Of a stretch of 64,000 nt of DNA, positions 1 through 59,465 are shown piece by piece (the first letter of the stretch is position 1; each line of letters begins with the position of its first letter). The stretch is from contig OZ023267.1 of the NCBI GenBank assembly GCA_964006375.1, forward strand, positions 28,456,739 to 28,520,738. Reading direction: 5' to 3'. The position numbers and the translations under genes are program-made. Below the pieces are notes generated by a model, which was not told where the DNA came from, ran no database searches, and saw nothing but the letters and a program-made list of their open reading frames with translations. The stretch is from Tillus elongatus. Lineage: Eukaryota > Arthropoda > Insecta > Coleoptera > Cleridae.

Positions 1-150
1 AAAAACAGGCATATCTAATGAAACATATAACACGTATATTTATTACTACATAACCTAAAAACCAAGGAGGGAAACTTAAGAGAACATTATATTCATCTTC
101 ACTGTTTTCTGTTTGTTTGCTTTCAACCTATAACCTACAAACCACATATA

Positions 151-320
151 AGTACGATTTGTAGAACCCAATTCATCACATCAATACAATTTTTAGATCT
201 GACTATCGTTTCGCTAACAAAGTTAGCGTCACCAGAGGGAATAAACTAGTTTATTGTGATGAATTGGGTTCTCCAAATTGTAGTTATCAGTGCTCATGAC
301 AGGTTCCAGTCTTCACTCAT
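151..320. mobile_element. PLE terminal fold-back, solo
   Basis: Inverted arms at about 152-180 and 254-283 (sharing AGAACCCAATTCATCAC) enclose a hammerhead-like motif on the minus strand (200-238). The right part continues with the TCAGTGCTCATGACAGGTTCC tail seen at the end of the PLEs at 39098-41371 and 62134. This is a solo terminal piece without RT or endonuclease. Confidence 0.6.
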
Positions 321-549
321 TGAATGATGAACCACAGATCCCAAAATTCCAATCAACTCGTTTTTTGTTCACATACTTAGGTTAGGCGATCGGTATTTCC
401 CATTTGTATGGAGCCCGAGATTTTTTACTAGATATGTTAAACTCTGTTTGGCCACATTGAAAATGTAAAAGATTTGAACAGACAAAAACTTGTTTTTCAG
501 TTGTTTTCAGAAAAAACACATTTTCCCAGAGCACTGTATACTATATCCT

Positions 550-742
550 GCCCTTCGGAGGGGACGTTAGCTCGTCTGTACCGTGTACCACGCGAATTTG
601 GGCACGTCAAATATCCCTGCCCGCTTACAGAAAAGAAGAGGTTCGGCGAAATTTCCAGGATAGTGAGACGGAACCGCTTCCTGGTGTCGGTGATTGGCAA
701 TAGTCGCGGAAAAGACCGACGTTCAAGAAACAAAAACAAAAT
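550..742 (+). mobile_element. SINE, 5'-truncated body
   Basis: Matches in sense the body of the SINE at 2101-2449: CCTTCGGAGGGG, ATTTCCAGGATAGT, TGATTGGC and TAGTCGCGGAAA occur in the same order, ending in an A-rich tail. The tRNA-like head is missing, as expected of a 5' truncation. Confidence 0.6.
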
Positions 743-1703
743 ATATGCGAACTGCTGAATGTCTGTCAGATAATTTTCTTGTGGTGTTTCAGATAAAACT
801 GAGACAAGGGTAGGTTAAAAGAAAGAAACACTCTACCGATTGCAGGTCAGACAGAATGTGACACTGTAGAAGCGCATGAGTTTGAAATTAGAGAACATGA
901 AACGGCACTGTTAATAAAATTCATGGAGAAATTTGAAAATATGCATGCTCGAATTTGACTGGGTGGCTTTTTTAGCTGTGACGTATGTGTTTAATTTTAC
1001 CGCGTAATTTTCAATTTATAAAAATGTAGTCCCGAGAGGATGGCAAGATTATGACATTAAAGACAGTGTATTGTGCGCATGTGTGAGTTTTCCATAAACG
1101 GGACCCACCCAGAACTTGATCTATTTCTCCATTAACTATATAGGGCATCACATGTCCATCCGTATTCTTTTCTAATTTTGATACGATTTGTAAAGCGAGT
1201 GTAAATCGACCATTAGCGTATAAATAATTATTTGTTCGCTAAAGGCTTTAAAACAATTCAATCCTGCTCGAAGGACCAAATAATGTTTTTGATTTCTGGT
1301 TCGTGGATTGTAGTTATTGTTGCTCTTGAAGTGGGCTGTACCATGTTACAAGCATCACTGGTAAGTACTTAAAACTTATGTATATATTTAATATCCTGCA
1401 GACTATTTACATTTTATGTACTTTAATCTCTGGCGGCATCTGTATTGTAGAACGCGTGGTGGAATACGAATTTTTACACTTGGTGTAACGACTTAAGAAC
1501 GAATGCGAATAGACAATTTATGCTCTTTGTAGTAGACAAACGAATAGGTCCAATTTTGGTCTTGCTTCTTGCAGATCCTGTTTATCAAAAGATCGGACGT
1601 GCGCGAAATACATTGTCGTTAATGTCAGAGCTTTGTCATGTCCGGGACTGCACTTATATTGTAAAATTACGCGACAAAACTAAACAGTATGCATAAAAGT
1701 GGA

Positions 1704-1775
1704 GCAAGTACCAATTGAGTGGAAGGACGCTATCATACTGGCCTTGTATAAAGATAAAGAAAGCAAGCGTTAGGT
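1704..1775 (+). pseudogene. LINE reverse-transcriptase scrap
   Basis: A short frame reads VPIEWKDAIILALYKDKE, the motif found just ahead of the RT fingers in many LINE ORF2 proteins (VP..WK.A.I.P..KK). Nothing before or after extends it. The rest of 743-2100 shows no gene. Confidence 0.4.
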
Positions 1776-2100
1776 GAGCTATTAGTGAGAGTATTAATAG
1801 AACAGGTGAGGCAGCCGGCCGAGATAACTATTTGTGATGTTTATTGTGGGTTTATGGTGTTATACTATAGCATAAGACATAATGTATAATTTTTGTCAAT
1901 AAACCATAATATTCATTAATCCAATCAATATATTTTCCACTTTAAATACAGACCACCATATATCATATCATATGTTATCTTTTGTTTTCATTCATGTTCT
2001 CTTTTGTTTCTATTTATATTCTATTAATGTTCTCTTACCAAATTAACGTAAAATATGGAAGGCCAGCTTCGATATAAGATATATACCTTATAACGTGTGT

Positions 2101-2449
2101 CTTTTTTTTCTTTAACGTCGGCCTATTTCCGCGACTATGGCCAATCACCCGCGCCAGGGAGCAGTTTTACCTTACTATCCTGGAAATTTTGCCGGACCCC
2201 TGCCTTTCTGTAAGGAGGGTAGGGATATTTAACGTGCCCAACATCGCATGGACACGGGACCGGTGGCTTTACGCCCCCTCCGAAGGGCGTAACGTGCAGA
2301 CATTCAACTTGCTCAAATACAATGCCACAACCTCGGTTGATGTTAATGTTACAGTTTGTACTGAAAAAGTGAAAGGAGAATCCTGGGATTGAACCCAGTA
2401 CTCTTCAGTTCAGAGGCACACGTTTTTACCACTGAACCACCAAGGCTCT
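2101..2449 (-). mobile_element. tRNA-derived SINE, complete-looking
   Basis: On the minus strand the 5' end reads as a tRNA-like head with A box TGGTTCAGTGG and B box GGTTCAATCCC, about 40 nt apart, the internal RNA polymerase III promoter layout. A body of about 250 bp shared with 550-742 follows, ending in an A-rich tail near 2101. It could be mistaken for a tRNA gene, but the cloverleaf is not intact and the body is non-tRNA. Confidence 0.7.
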
Positions 2450-2887
2450 ATACCTTATAATCACTGAAATGAAACTTATGATCTAAAACGTAAAATAAAT
2501 AAAAGTTATAAAACGTGTCTCCTAGGATGCCTATAAGTATTTTAGACTTAGGTATTTAAAAATTATTTTGGCATACATTTAAAAAGTATTTGCATCTTAA
2601 AGTAGTCACAGCCAGTTAATAAATAGGTATATTTGGCACCTAAATTATACAAAATATCACACAAATAAGGATAGCTTATGCAAACACATTTTAATATAAA
2701 CAGTAAGGAAAGAAGAAAGTCTAAATTGCCGCGGTATTTTAAAGCGATTTTATCTTCATAATTTTAAATGGCCTTATAAACTGCATTTGTTTGAGCGAGA
2801 AGTTTCAAATGTTGCAAAAGAAATTAGAAATATTTTGTACAGGTGTCTCATCTTATCGGTTCATTATTGCTAGCTTCGTTTCTATTA

Positions 2888-2893
<6 letters not shown>

Positions 2894-2981
<88 letters not shown>
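2894..2981. repeat. (TA)n microsatellite
   Basis: About 88 bp of uninterrupted TA, directly abutting the left terminal repeat of the element at 2982. Confidence 0.95.
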
Positions 2982-2985
<4 letters not shown>

Positions 2986-5131
2986 TGACCCAAAAGTCGC
3001 TACGGTTTTTAAGAGATTCAGAAATATATGAAAAAGTGAAAATTGTCAGATTGTAAGGTATTTGCCCCCTACATGCAGAAAAAACATTTGCGGAATGTGA
3101 TTTGTGTGCATGTTAATCCTTAATGATGGCGTTATCAAATCAATCTCAAATATTTTGTGTTATTGTTCAGAAAATCTGAAAACATATTTTTCAAAATGGA
3201 TTTTTTTTTAAATTTCGAACGAACCTGCATACTTGAAAATAAAATACAAAAAAATTTACAGGGTCATAGTTTCAGAACTTTCCTGTTTTATGGAGATTCT
3301 AAAATGGTATAAAACATTATCGATATCTCTGAAAATAATTCACCATTGACGATTGAAAGTAAGTTAGGTAGTGGTTTTTTATAAACTGTATCTTTTAAGC
3401 ATCCCCAATAAAAAAACGGCACGTATATCGAGTCTCTCCATACATGAGATGCATGTCCGCGTACACTTGATGGGTGTAATTCACTCAATTTTCCATTGTA
3501 TAAAAAAATCCAGAATAAGTTAAAAAGTAGCTGTAACAAGCACTTCAGTAGTATCATCCCTAATCTAAGAAAACAACCCATTTACAAAGAACTGTTGCTT
3601 CCTAGGTACTTGTCTATGACACTTAACAGAATTATCATAGGCCATGGTGCTTTTAATTCTCATTTGTATAAAATAAAAGTTGAAGACAATCCATTTTGCT
3701 CATGCGACAATACCAGCCCAGCAGATTTAAATCATTTGATTTTTTCCTGTATTATGCATCATAAACAAAGAAAAATATTATTTTTGAATTTGATAAAATA
3801 CCAGGTTTCCTTTCCACTTGATGCGACATCACTTATGTATGAAGCTGTTTGTAATAAAAGTGTCATGGTAGCTTTCATGTGTTTTGTTAAAGACTCTAAG
3901 TTAGCTAGATTTATATAGCTCTTAGTAAATAGATGATTCGGAAAATTGGACTGTTCCAATAAATATTGTACTAGTGGCAATAGTCTTAAGGGATACTAAA
4001 TAAACTTAGCAGATTAATGTATAGTCAGAGAGATATAAGTAAGTTCCTTTGTGTCTTTCCTTGTGTTAACCTATTTTGACCGCAGCCTCCCCAGTATGTT
4101 AAAAAGTCACCATGACAGGCTCCATTGGTGTGAAAAGTGTCCCAGTGTTTCTCCTGCAGCAACTTGTAGCTTAGATGTGTGCATGCATATGTATGTGTGT
4201 GTATGTGCACATGAAGAAATAATGTGCATTTTCTATCCTGCACCTAGTGTTAAGTACTGGACGTATAAATCCTGTTGACGTGAGTGCGTATACATGAGTG
4301 CATATGCGTTCGCGTATGTGTGTGAGTGGATATCTATGTAAGTTTTAATTTTAATATATATTTTTAGTAAACAGCAAGTGTATAGGCAGATAAAAGGAAA
4401 AAGTTAAAGAGCTTGTTAGATTAACATTCTTAAGACAGTTTTGCCATTGTGAAAAGCAAGGCCAGATGCATCCTTGTTCATTTTGAAGATTGACAGTGAC
4501 TGAATGAGCCAGTTCTCAAAGTCAAAACATTAATAAAAAAATCCAGGTAAAGCAAAGTCCAATAGAGAACCGATCTACTCAAAAGCGAGCGTGTGTAACA
4601 AGTACAAACCAGTAATCTTACTGGCCCAAATAATTTTCGTAAATGTCACAATATGTTTGTTTTTGCTTATTAGCTACCTGATTTCACTTCCTAATTTATT
4701 TCCAATCGTCGACAGTAAATCATTTTCAGAGGTATTGACAATATTTTATACAATTTTAGAAGCTCCATAAAACAGGGAAGTTTTTGAAATTGTGAGTCAG
4801 TACATTTTATCATAATTTATTTTTCAGCACGGAGGTTTATTCGAAATTTAAAAGAATTGGGGAAAAAAAAGTCTGGTTTTAATTTTTTTTTCAGATTTTC
4901 TGAGAAATAACACAAAATATTTCAGATTGATTCGATAACACAGAAATCACATTCCGGAAATGTTCTTCTTGCATGTGGGGAAGCAAAATGCCTTGGAATT
5001 TGATATTTTTCACTTTTTGCATATAATTCTGAATATCGTGAATATATATAGTATATAGGGTTTTTTTATAGGCCTTGAGCTAGTCTAGTCTAGTCTTTGT
5101 GACGTTTGATTTGTGACTTTTGGGACACCTG
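2982..5131. mobile_element. Degenerate long-TIR Tc1/mariner-type element with a LINE fragment inside
   Basis: Inverted ends of about 390 bp (2982-3372) and 460 bp (4672-5131): the left begins TAGGTGACCCAAAAGTC, and the right ends as the complement of CAGGTGTCCCAAAAGTCAC, with TA at both outer edges. Shared inner landmarks include the complement pair around TTCAGATTTTCTGA. No transposase remains; the interior holds a LINE ORF2 tail (3490-3918) and unassigned sequence. Both flanks are (TA)n. Confidence 0.65.
3490..3918 (+). pseudogene. LINE ORF2 C-terminal fragment
   Basis: Open frame of about 140 codons. RIIIGHGAFNSHLYKI followed by C.C (FCSCDN) and HLIFSC is the Cys/His cluster typical of the C-terminus of jockey/I-type LINE ORF2 proteins. 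RT is absent. It probably represents a 5'-truncated insertion into the surrounding long-TIR element. Confidence 0.6.
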
Positions 5132-5138
5132 TATGTAC

Positions 5139-5143
<5 letters not shown>

Positions 5144-5221
<78 letters not shown>
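5144..5221. repeat. (TA)n microsatellite
   Basis: About 78 bp of TA, 12 bp beyond the right end of the element at 2982-5131. Confidence 0.95.
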
Positions 5222-5224
<3 letters not shown>

Positions 5225-5319
5225 TTTGTTTTTTATCATAGTATGAAATACGTTGAGCTATTACACAACTTCTCTTATTTATGCCACATTTGTTTTTATC
5301 ACATTTTTCTACACCGTGC

Positions 5320-5617
5320 TATGACAAAACCAAAACGGCGAAAGGAAATTCTGGAGGCATACTGTTGGATCTTTAGGACCCTGTGCCTTCATACACCACG
5401 GTTAGAAAATACACTCGTTTATTTCAAATACGGCAAGAGGGCTATGAAGAATCTTCTTTGTCTGCCAGGGACGATCTGTAACAGTATCCAGTCCAGAAAG
5501 TATTGACAAAGTCGAGAAACTGTTATTAGGCACCGAGGAATAAAATTGTGGCAGATAGATGAAGAATTGAAAATCCGTAAAGAACGTGTTAGTGAAATTT
5601 TCCCTGAATATTTTTAA
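5320..5617 (+). pseudogene. Possible mariner transposase N-terminal remnant
   Basis: Frames reading SPESIDKVEKLLL then, after a shift, WQIDEELKIRKERVSEI resemble the helix-turn-helix region of SETMAR-like mariner transposases. Short and frameshifted; the assignment is by pattern only. Confidence 0.35.
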
Positions 5618-5834
5618 CAAAAAGCAGATTCAACCCAAAAACCACAAAAATAATAATAATAACAAAGAGTCTTGCGCTAGATACGTATTTCGGCAACGAA
5701 GTTGTCTTCATCTGTAGTTGTCTGCTGATGAAGACAATTTCATTGTCGAAGTTATGCGCTAGATACGTATTTCCATAACGAAGTTGTTTTTATCACTAAT
5801 TGTCGCTAAACAGCTTTACAGCAGTTTAGCGACA

Positions 5835-5877
5835 GCTACTGATGAGGAGAATTTCGTTGTCGAAATATGTATCTAGC
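5835..5877 (+). ncRNA. Hammerhead-like motif, weaker stem II
   Basis: CTGATGA at 5839-5845 and GAAA at 5862-5865 lie exactly 200 bp before the copy at 6035-6077, but stem II (GAGAAT with GTTGTC) pairs poorly. Probably a decayed copy. Confidence 0.35.
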
Positions 5878-6034
5878 GCATACCTCTCTGTTATTATTAT
5901 TTTTCTGTTTTTTTTTGGGTGAAAAGCAGAATCAACCCAAAAACCACAACAATGATAAGAACAGAGAGTTATGCACTAGATACATATTTCGACAACGAAG
6001 TTGTCTTCATCAGCTTTACAACAGCTTAGCGACA

Positions 6035-6077
6035 GTTACTGATGAAGACAACTTCGTTGTCGAAATGCGTATCTAGC
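6035..6077 (+). ncRNA. Hammerhead-ribozyme-like motif
   Basis: CTGATGA at 6039-6045, one extra A, stem II GACAAC/GTTGTC (6047-6052 with 6056-6061) with loop TTC, GAAA at 6062-6065, then a minimal stem III leading to ATC at 6071-6073 as the cleavage triplet. Stem I can form from GTTA before the core and TAGC after the triplet. Core residues are present; the extra base between core and stem II departs from the consensus. Confidence 0.5.
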
Positions 6078-6211
6078 GCATACCTCTCTATTACAAATAT
6101 TTTTGTGTTTTTTTTTTTGGGTGATTCTGCTTTTTGTTTCAGTATCCAGCCTCAGTCTTTTATCTAACATTTTAACATGAGAAAATTAGTTGGCATTAGG
6201 TACCAAAAATG

Positions 6212-6503
6212 GCCATTCAACTCGACAAACAACGACGGCATGTAAGCTGCACGGAATGTTATACTTAGTTAAGAGACATTCTGAACCAAATAGTAACCGT
6301 CGATGGGACCTAGATCCGGAGTCCAAACAGAAGTCCATGGATGAAAAATGGTGAAACACCGCCGAAGAAATTCATTGCACTCGACATACAACGACGAGAT
6401 ACATGAAATCTCCAGGGAATTTTTATATTTAGTCAGACAATCCCAACCAAATTTGGGCGAGAGTAGCAATCATGGATAAGACCGGGATCTAGAGTCCAAA
6501 CAG
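6212..6503 (+). repeat. Diverged tandem repeat, period about 159 bp
   Basis: ACTCGACAAACAACGACG near 6220 recurs as ACTCGACATACAACGACG near 6379, and GGAGTCCAAACAG near 6318 recurs as AGAGTCCAAACAG at 6491-6503. The second unit is interrupted by the hAT-like element and resumes at 7411 (ATCCATGAATGAAAAATGG). Confidence 0.6.
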
Positions 6504-7402
6504 CAGTGGCGGCTCGTCAGATGACGCAGGTGAAGCGCCGCTTCACCTATATTCTTCGATTAAGCTTAACTTTTTTCTTTAAAATCCACCACAATATTAA
6601 TTTTTTTCATTTTGTCAAATGCATTTGGTACAACCACATAAAAATGCCTTGTTACATCGCGCCGCAGTTGATAATGTATTTTTATAGTAATTAATGGTAC
6701 GATTAAATTTGCAAGTCCGTCCCTGATCACCGAATTGAATGTATACATGCCGCAACGCGCAGCGCATACGTATTGCGGACTACTATAGAGCGTCAAGCAG
6801 CTGTGAACTGACTGAGCCAGATTTGTTCGTATACAAATGCTGCCTCTGCTTCGGGACGCTTGCATGAGACGGTTGCCATAGCAACGGAACGCCACTGGTA
6901 GGTTGAGCCACAAAAGTGATGCAGTCTTCTGGGCCTGCTTCAAATCTTAGTTTCCGTCGTTTGTTTAGATGGAGTCGGATCGTCAGAGGCCAATTTTTAT
7001 TTTTACTATGGTGCCGTTAAATAATCTGGTATGTGTCACATGTACAGACTTTGAAAAGCTGGATTTTTCATGTTTCTTTTTGGTAAGTGGAATTGATTTG
7101 TTTATTATCACCTCTAAAAGAATAATTTGAAAAGAATAAAATAGTAGATATAAAATTTCAAGTTGTAAAAAAAGAGAAGGGCCTTGAATTTGAAAAAAAA
7201 ATATATGCTTGTAGCTCTTCCCTCTATAAACAGGTAATACGCGCCGTATTATATTACCGTATGCGTGCGTGTAAAGTATGTATACAGTGTATGTATACAG
7301 TGTATGTATACAGTGGGGGGGGGGGTGTTCGTCTCCCTTGACCCCCCTTTGGGACCACGCGGATTCTGCTTCATCCACTCCCAACGTCACGAGCAGCCAC
7401 TG
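6504..7402. mobile_element. hAT-like MITE, 899 bp
   Basis: Terminal inverted repeats CAGTGGCGGCTCGT and ACGAGCAGCCACTG, flanked by 8-bp duplications CCAAACAG (6496-6503) and CCAAAGAG (7403-7410, one mismatch). The empty-site sequence is preserved in the tandem repeat near 6318. No transposase frame is convincing. It contains a small TATGTATACAGTG tandem repeat and a G11 run near 7280-7326. Confidence 0.75.
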
Positions 7403-7499
7403 CCAAAGAGAAATCCATGAATGAAAAATGGTGAAACACCACCGAAGAAATTCAAAGTGGAAAAGTTGGGTTCTAATCTCTTCGTAACTGTTTGTGGGA

Positions 7500-7875
7500 A
7501 TAGCAAAGATGTTTTGGAACTAGGTTATCTGTCTAACGGCACTATGATTGGTCAATATTACGCTAACCTATTGGCCGAGGCACGGACTGCAGTAGTTTAG
7601 AAACGACGAGGCAAACTGAAGTGCGGCGTGCTTATTTGCAGGATTATATCTTTGAAAAATTAGAAAATACAGCATCGCTTTCAAGGCAAGGCCTGAAGGA
7701 CATGGGCTTTATGAATATTGACCACCTACCCTGCAGTCCAGTGACTTCCTTCTGTTCACCAACTTGTAAATCGAGTTACGAGATGAGAATGAGAATGAAA
7801 TAAAGGCGACCCTGGAAAGGCATTCTGAAGAAAAGAAAAAAAAATTGTATAATGATATGATTTGTATTTTAGATG
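7500..7875 (+). pseudogene. mariner transposase remnant
   Basis: Across frameshifts the plus strand reads GTMIGQYYANLLAEARTAV, then HLPCSP, then FLLFTNL and IELRDENENEI. This is the order of mariner motifs (GQYY..LL, H.PYSPDL..DF.LF.NLK). Stops and shifts make it non-functional. Confidence 0.6.
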
Positions 7876-8240
7876 CGCAAAATGAATTTTTCTTTGTCTG
7901 GGTGCGTGTGTGTTGGTGTTGTTCTTTTGTTTTATTGTTTTATGAGGAAATGAGCTCAACTCAAATAAATAAACAACTTGATTTGCACTATTTTATTGAA
8001 TGCATAACTGCAGTTTCGCTGAAGTTCTCAGCTTTGTCAAATACACAATCTTCAGCTGCAGATCCTGAAAGGCCAGTTGCTAATATTGCATAAATTATTC
8101 CTAGGGTTCCAAAAGCTTTCCTTTTTTCACTTTCTTGTCTAATTTCTTGTCTAATAATATGGGAAATACCAAGTTACTATTTTTTAAATCAGTTAAAGTT
8201 CTTTGATTTAGTGCTCTAGGCCTCGAATGTATCACCCGCC

Positions 8241-8245
<5 letters not shown>

Positions 8246-8329
<84 letters not shown>
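8246..8329. repeat. (TA)n microsatellite
   Basis: About 84 bp of TA in intergenic sequence; no transposon end is seen at its borders. Confidence 0.95.
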
Positions 8330-8333
<4 letters not shown>

Positions 8334-9909
8334 ATGGAAGATCAAAAAACGTGAAAATGACAGCGTATGCCAATATGTAATAGCATATCTTTGTCATCCG
8401 CTCTTTCAAAATATTCAAAACTTTACCGTTTGACCGGTCAGGTTAGTCATTTAGTCAATGGTTCAATCGTTCAGTCGATAAACTGATTGATGGATGCTAA
8501 CCCGACTTGTTCTACTGGCTCTGTTATCAAAATTAGTAAAACCTGTTTTTTGTTTGTTTTGAAAACGGTTATCATTTTCAATACCCGTAAACGGAGAGAA
8601 ATTTGGAAAATTCCGACCCTTAGTTAAAATTTAAACACTTGCTTTTAACTAACAGTTGTTTATATAGTATTTTTACTCGTAAGACAACTTAGACACTCTG
8701 TACGTTTTAGGAACATAAATTTAATAATAATGATAAGAATTAATCTAGTTTTTTTTCATTCCATCTATTCTTTAGTATTTACAATTCTTGCCGAAATCGC
8801 TTTCAATCACATATATATCCAAAATTGCGACAATTCTTGTTGTAGTCGAAGCTTTTAAAATTATTTACGTTATACTACTTGCATTATCTATTAATATAAA
8901 ATGAACTGGCCTTGGAAATTATTAGGTTTGATACCCAATGTTCTGCATTAGAAAAATGTTATCACTCACGCATTTTTCATACACAACGAATAATACACAA
9001 TATATCTCTGTCGAGAGAAGTGTTCAGCCACATCGTTTTTTTTTTTCGTTTGATTTTATTTTTTATACAACAATTTCTAAAACTCTCAGTCTTAATTTTT
9101 CAACATCCTATACTCTCTTTTTTTATAAAAAATATTACTCTAATTCAACACACATTCATCCACACCTGATTATTATAAAATACTGGTATAATTTTTGAAA
9201 AACAAAATACAATAAAACTTTCATCATCGGGAAAAAAACATTAATTTTTGGTTTAGTTGATATGAGATAATAAAAATATTTTTCTATAGGTATGTTTTTT
9301 TCCATATATAATTATAATCTTTTCTGGTATAGAAACAGTTATTAGAAACTTTTTTTATTAACAAGATATGTAACATCTAATAATTACATCTATATATTAC
9401 TTTTACACAAGATAAGAAACTTGCATCAGTTTCAACACAGGGTCCGAACAAAATTATACATACATTTATCTGAGTATATAATATATTTTTTAGAATCTTT
9501 TCAAGTCGATGGATTTTTTAATGTGTGGACCGTTGTCTTTCTAATTAAATTTTTCAACATCAACACAAACATCCAGTTTGTAGGACATTTTTTTAAATTA
9601 TTTTTGCTTTTCTTTTGAGGGTACATAAACACATATATTAGGAGTAGGTATATCTGTCACATTTAAAGACATCTCTCTTAATATGTCCATTTAGCAACTA
9701 ATATATAAGTATGTTACTTTTTTAAAACATAATTTATTGTCAGTCACCTTATATAATTTGACATTTTAAGTATATGTACAAATTTTCTAGTCTTTACGAA
9801 CTATTTTTTCTCTTGTGTTTCAGACAGGTGACTATAATTTTTAATCGTTTTTCACATTAGTGTGTGTTAACTTTTTAATGAGGTAAGATGTTTAGTTTAA
9901 ATCAGAGAT
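8330..9909 (-). other. Lrp4 3' UTR and AT-rich intergenic DNA
   Basis: No coding pattern is seen. Minus-strand AATAAA signals downstream of the stop occur at 9733-9738 and about 9055-9060; either could be the polyadenylation signal. The rest is AT-rich with many T runs. The end of the UTR cannot be set without transcripts. Confidence 0.4.
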
Positions 9910-57874
<47,965 letters not shown>

Positions 57875-58032
57875 CTAAAAAAAAAGACAAAAATTAAACC
57901 ACAAGCCAGATCCTAATACTGGGGAGCGTCTGCAAACAGTCTGTGTAAACAAAATTTTTAATCTAAAGAAAATAATATGTACCTAGTGAGAACCAAAATA
58001 ATTTGTTTTTGTTCATTTTAAATAGGCAATAA

Positions 58033-58337
58033 CAAGTACTCTTGAAGGACCCAAAACACCACAACACATTTTTTCAAGACCTGACGATCGTTTCACTAAC
58101 AACACTGAAAGATTCTAAATTCTTTATTCTTTGCATCCTCTAATGACGCTAATTTTGTTAGTGAAATGACCGTCAGAACAGGTCCGATTCTTCTGTAGAA
58201 TCCTTTTAAATTTTTCATCCTTTGAGGACGCTGAGCTTGTTAATGAAACGGCCGTCAGTTCTTTAAAAAAATGTGTTGTAGTGATTTAGGTCTCCAAGTG
58301 TACTTAGCAGTGCTTATCACAGGTTCCAATTTTTACC
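58033..58337. mobile_element. PLE terminal fold-back with several hammerhead relics
   Basis: Outer arms AAGTACTCTTGAAGGACCCA and the complement ending CTCCAAGTGTACTTAGCAG. Between them are one minus-strand and two plus-strand relics: 58137-58177 (core CTAATGA, stem GCTAAT/GTTAGT, GAAAT, GTC) and 58219-58259 (core TTGAGGA, weak stem, GAAAC, GTC). All have lost at least one core base. Confidence 0.6.
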
Positions 58338-58689
58338 TACATAATAACAATTCATTACTTAAGGCTCAAAAAAAGAACAAAAAATACATGTTAAAGAATA
58401 AACACGGGAGTTTCACTTCTTAACTATTATTGGCATTAATTTCCGACCTCTCTTATCCAACCACCTTCCAAATGACCGCCAAAATCTGTTATAACTTGTC
58501 AACCCATATTCCATCGCAATGACAGGAAGAGCCGACATCGAAGCGACCACGCTATTAAAGTAGTAATAGTAGTAGCAATGGTGTGGAGGCTAACGTCAGG
58601 CAAGTAGTGAACGACGGGCCCTTTTTTCCAACCCCGACAACCCCGCCACCATACTCTGCCCCTCCTCGGTTCCTTCACCAAACCTCTTA

Positions 58690-58990
58690 GACCTCAAAAT
58701 AAAGGCCACGATGGTCTTCGATTGGACGGAACTTACCTGGCTTCTCTGCAGAGTCCTGGAACCGAACAATTCTGTTCGAATACTCCCAAAAGCCTCGCAT
58801 TCACACAGGTAGTGGTAAGACGTTTCTTCAGTCTCGCCGCATTCGTGTCAAATGGGATCTCTCTCGACACCCAATGTCAGGTGTCTTCTAAGAGCACAGT
58901 GGCCCGTCAGCACCCCAATGATGCGGCGAAGCGCCAAATGACTCCTACTGAGAAGCAAGACAGTCTTGTTCCAGGAAGAAATTTGTAAGG
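58690..58990 (-). pseudogene. LINE ORF2 C-terminal fragment
   Basis: The minus strand reads SRSHLALRRIIGVLTGHCAL then RRHLTLGVERDPI, a stop, HECGETEETSYHYLCECEAF. TGH followed by a CCHC-like cluster is the usual end of R1/LOA/I LINE ORF2 proteins. Probably the continuation of the RNase H piece at 59592-59893, separated by inserted sequence. Confidence 0.65.
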
Positions 58991-59465
58991 AGAAATGCCG
59001 ATGCCATCGTCTGCCTCTCTTTTGTCGATACTATTATCGATAAACACTATCGTTGAAAGAATACGGTGCGAAATGAGGGTCATTGCCAGTTCCATGCAGA
59101 CAGCGACAGAGAACCAGTTGCGTTGCTCTGGTCTTCTCTCGCTAGAGCCGATCTAGCAAGCAAGGCGAGCTTGCTCGGTCAAGGTGTGCGTCACGGACAA
59201 GTAACTGGGTGGGAGATTGGATTGTCTAATTCTAGACAGAGACGGTTCACTCTTTCACTTAAGTTGGTAATAAGACGTTACGGCTATTAACTAACGTGAC
59301 TTTAACTCCTGTATTTTATAGTTTTCAGCGTAAGATTAGATTCGTGTTCATTTTTGTAAAATTGCTGTTGCATTAATTTGGTAGACCTCTCCTATGACTA
59401 TAGGATGCACCTGGGTGCATCTTAAGCTGTTATGTTGTCGCGGTACTTATACACAAGGTGATTGC

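Larger units (their letters stand above)
5616..6139. repeat. Tandem fold-back repeats carrying hammerhead-like motifs
   Basis: Two or more palindromic units bounded by AAAGCAGATTCAACCCAAAA-type ends (about 5620, 5925 and inverted near 6120). Each arm contains a CTGATGA...GAAA motif with stem II of GACAAC/GTTGTC type and the boundary CTAGCGC. Motifs on the plus strand are at 5835-5877 and 6035-6077; minus-strand copies lie at about 5968-6013 and, degraded, near 5663-5720 and 5757-5800. The structure resembles PLE terminal repeats but no RT is attached. Confidence 0.65.

Noticed and set aside
2380..2449. Functional tRNA gene on the minus strand
   Set aside because: A and B boxes are present, but the acceptor and anticodon stems do not form cleanly and a SINE body follows.
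5616..6139. CRISPR-like array
   Set aside because: The repeats are palindromic, on both strands, irregularly spaced and mutually similar throughout; they are eukaryotic fold-back repeats.
7845..8093. Coding region with conserved-looking minus-strand frame around 7990-8130
   Set aside because: A frame with AILATGLSGSAAEDCVFDKA is visible but short, with no start, no family and no flanking exons.
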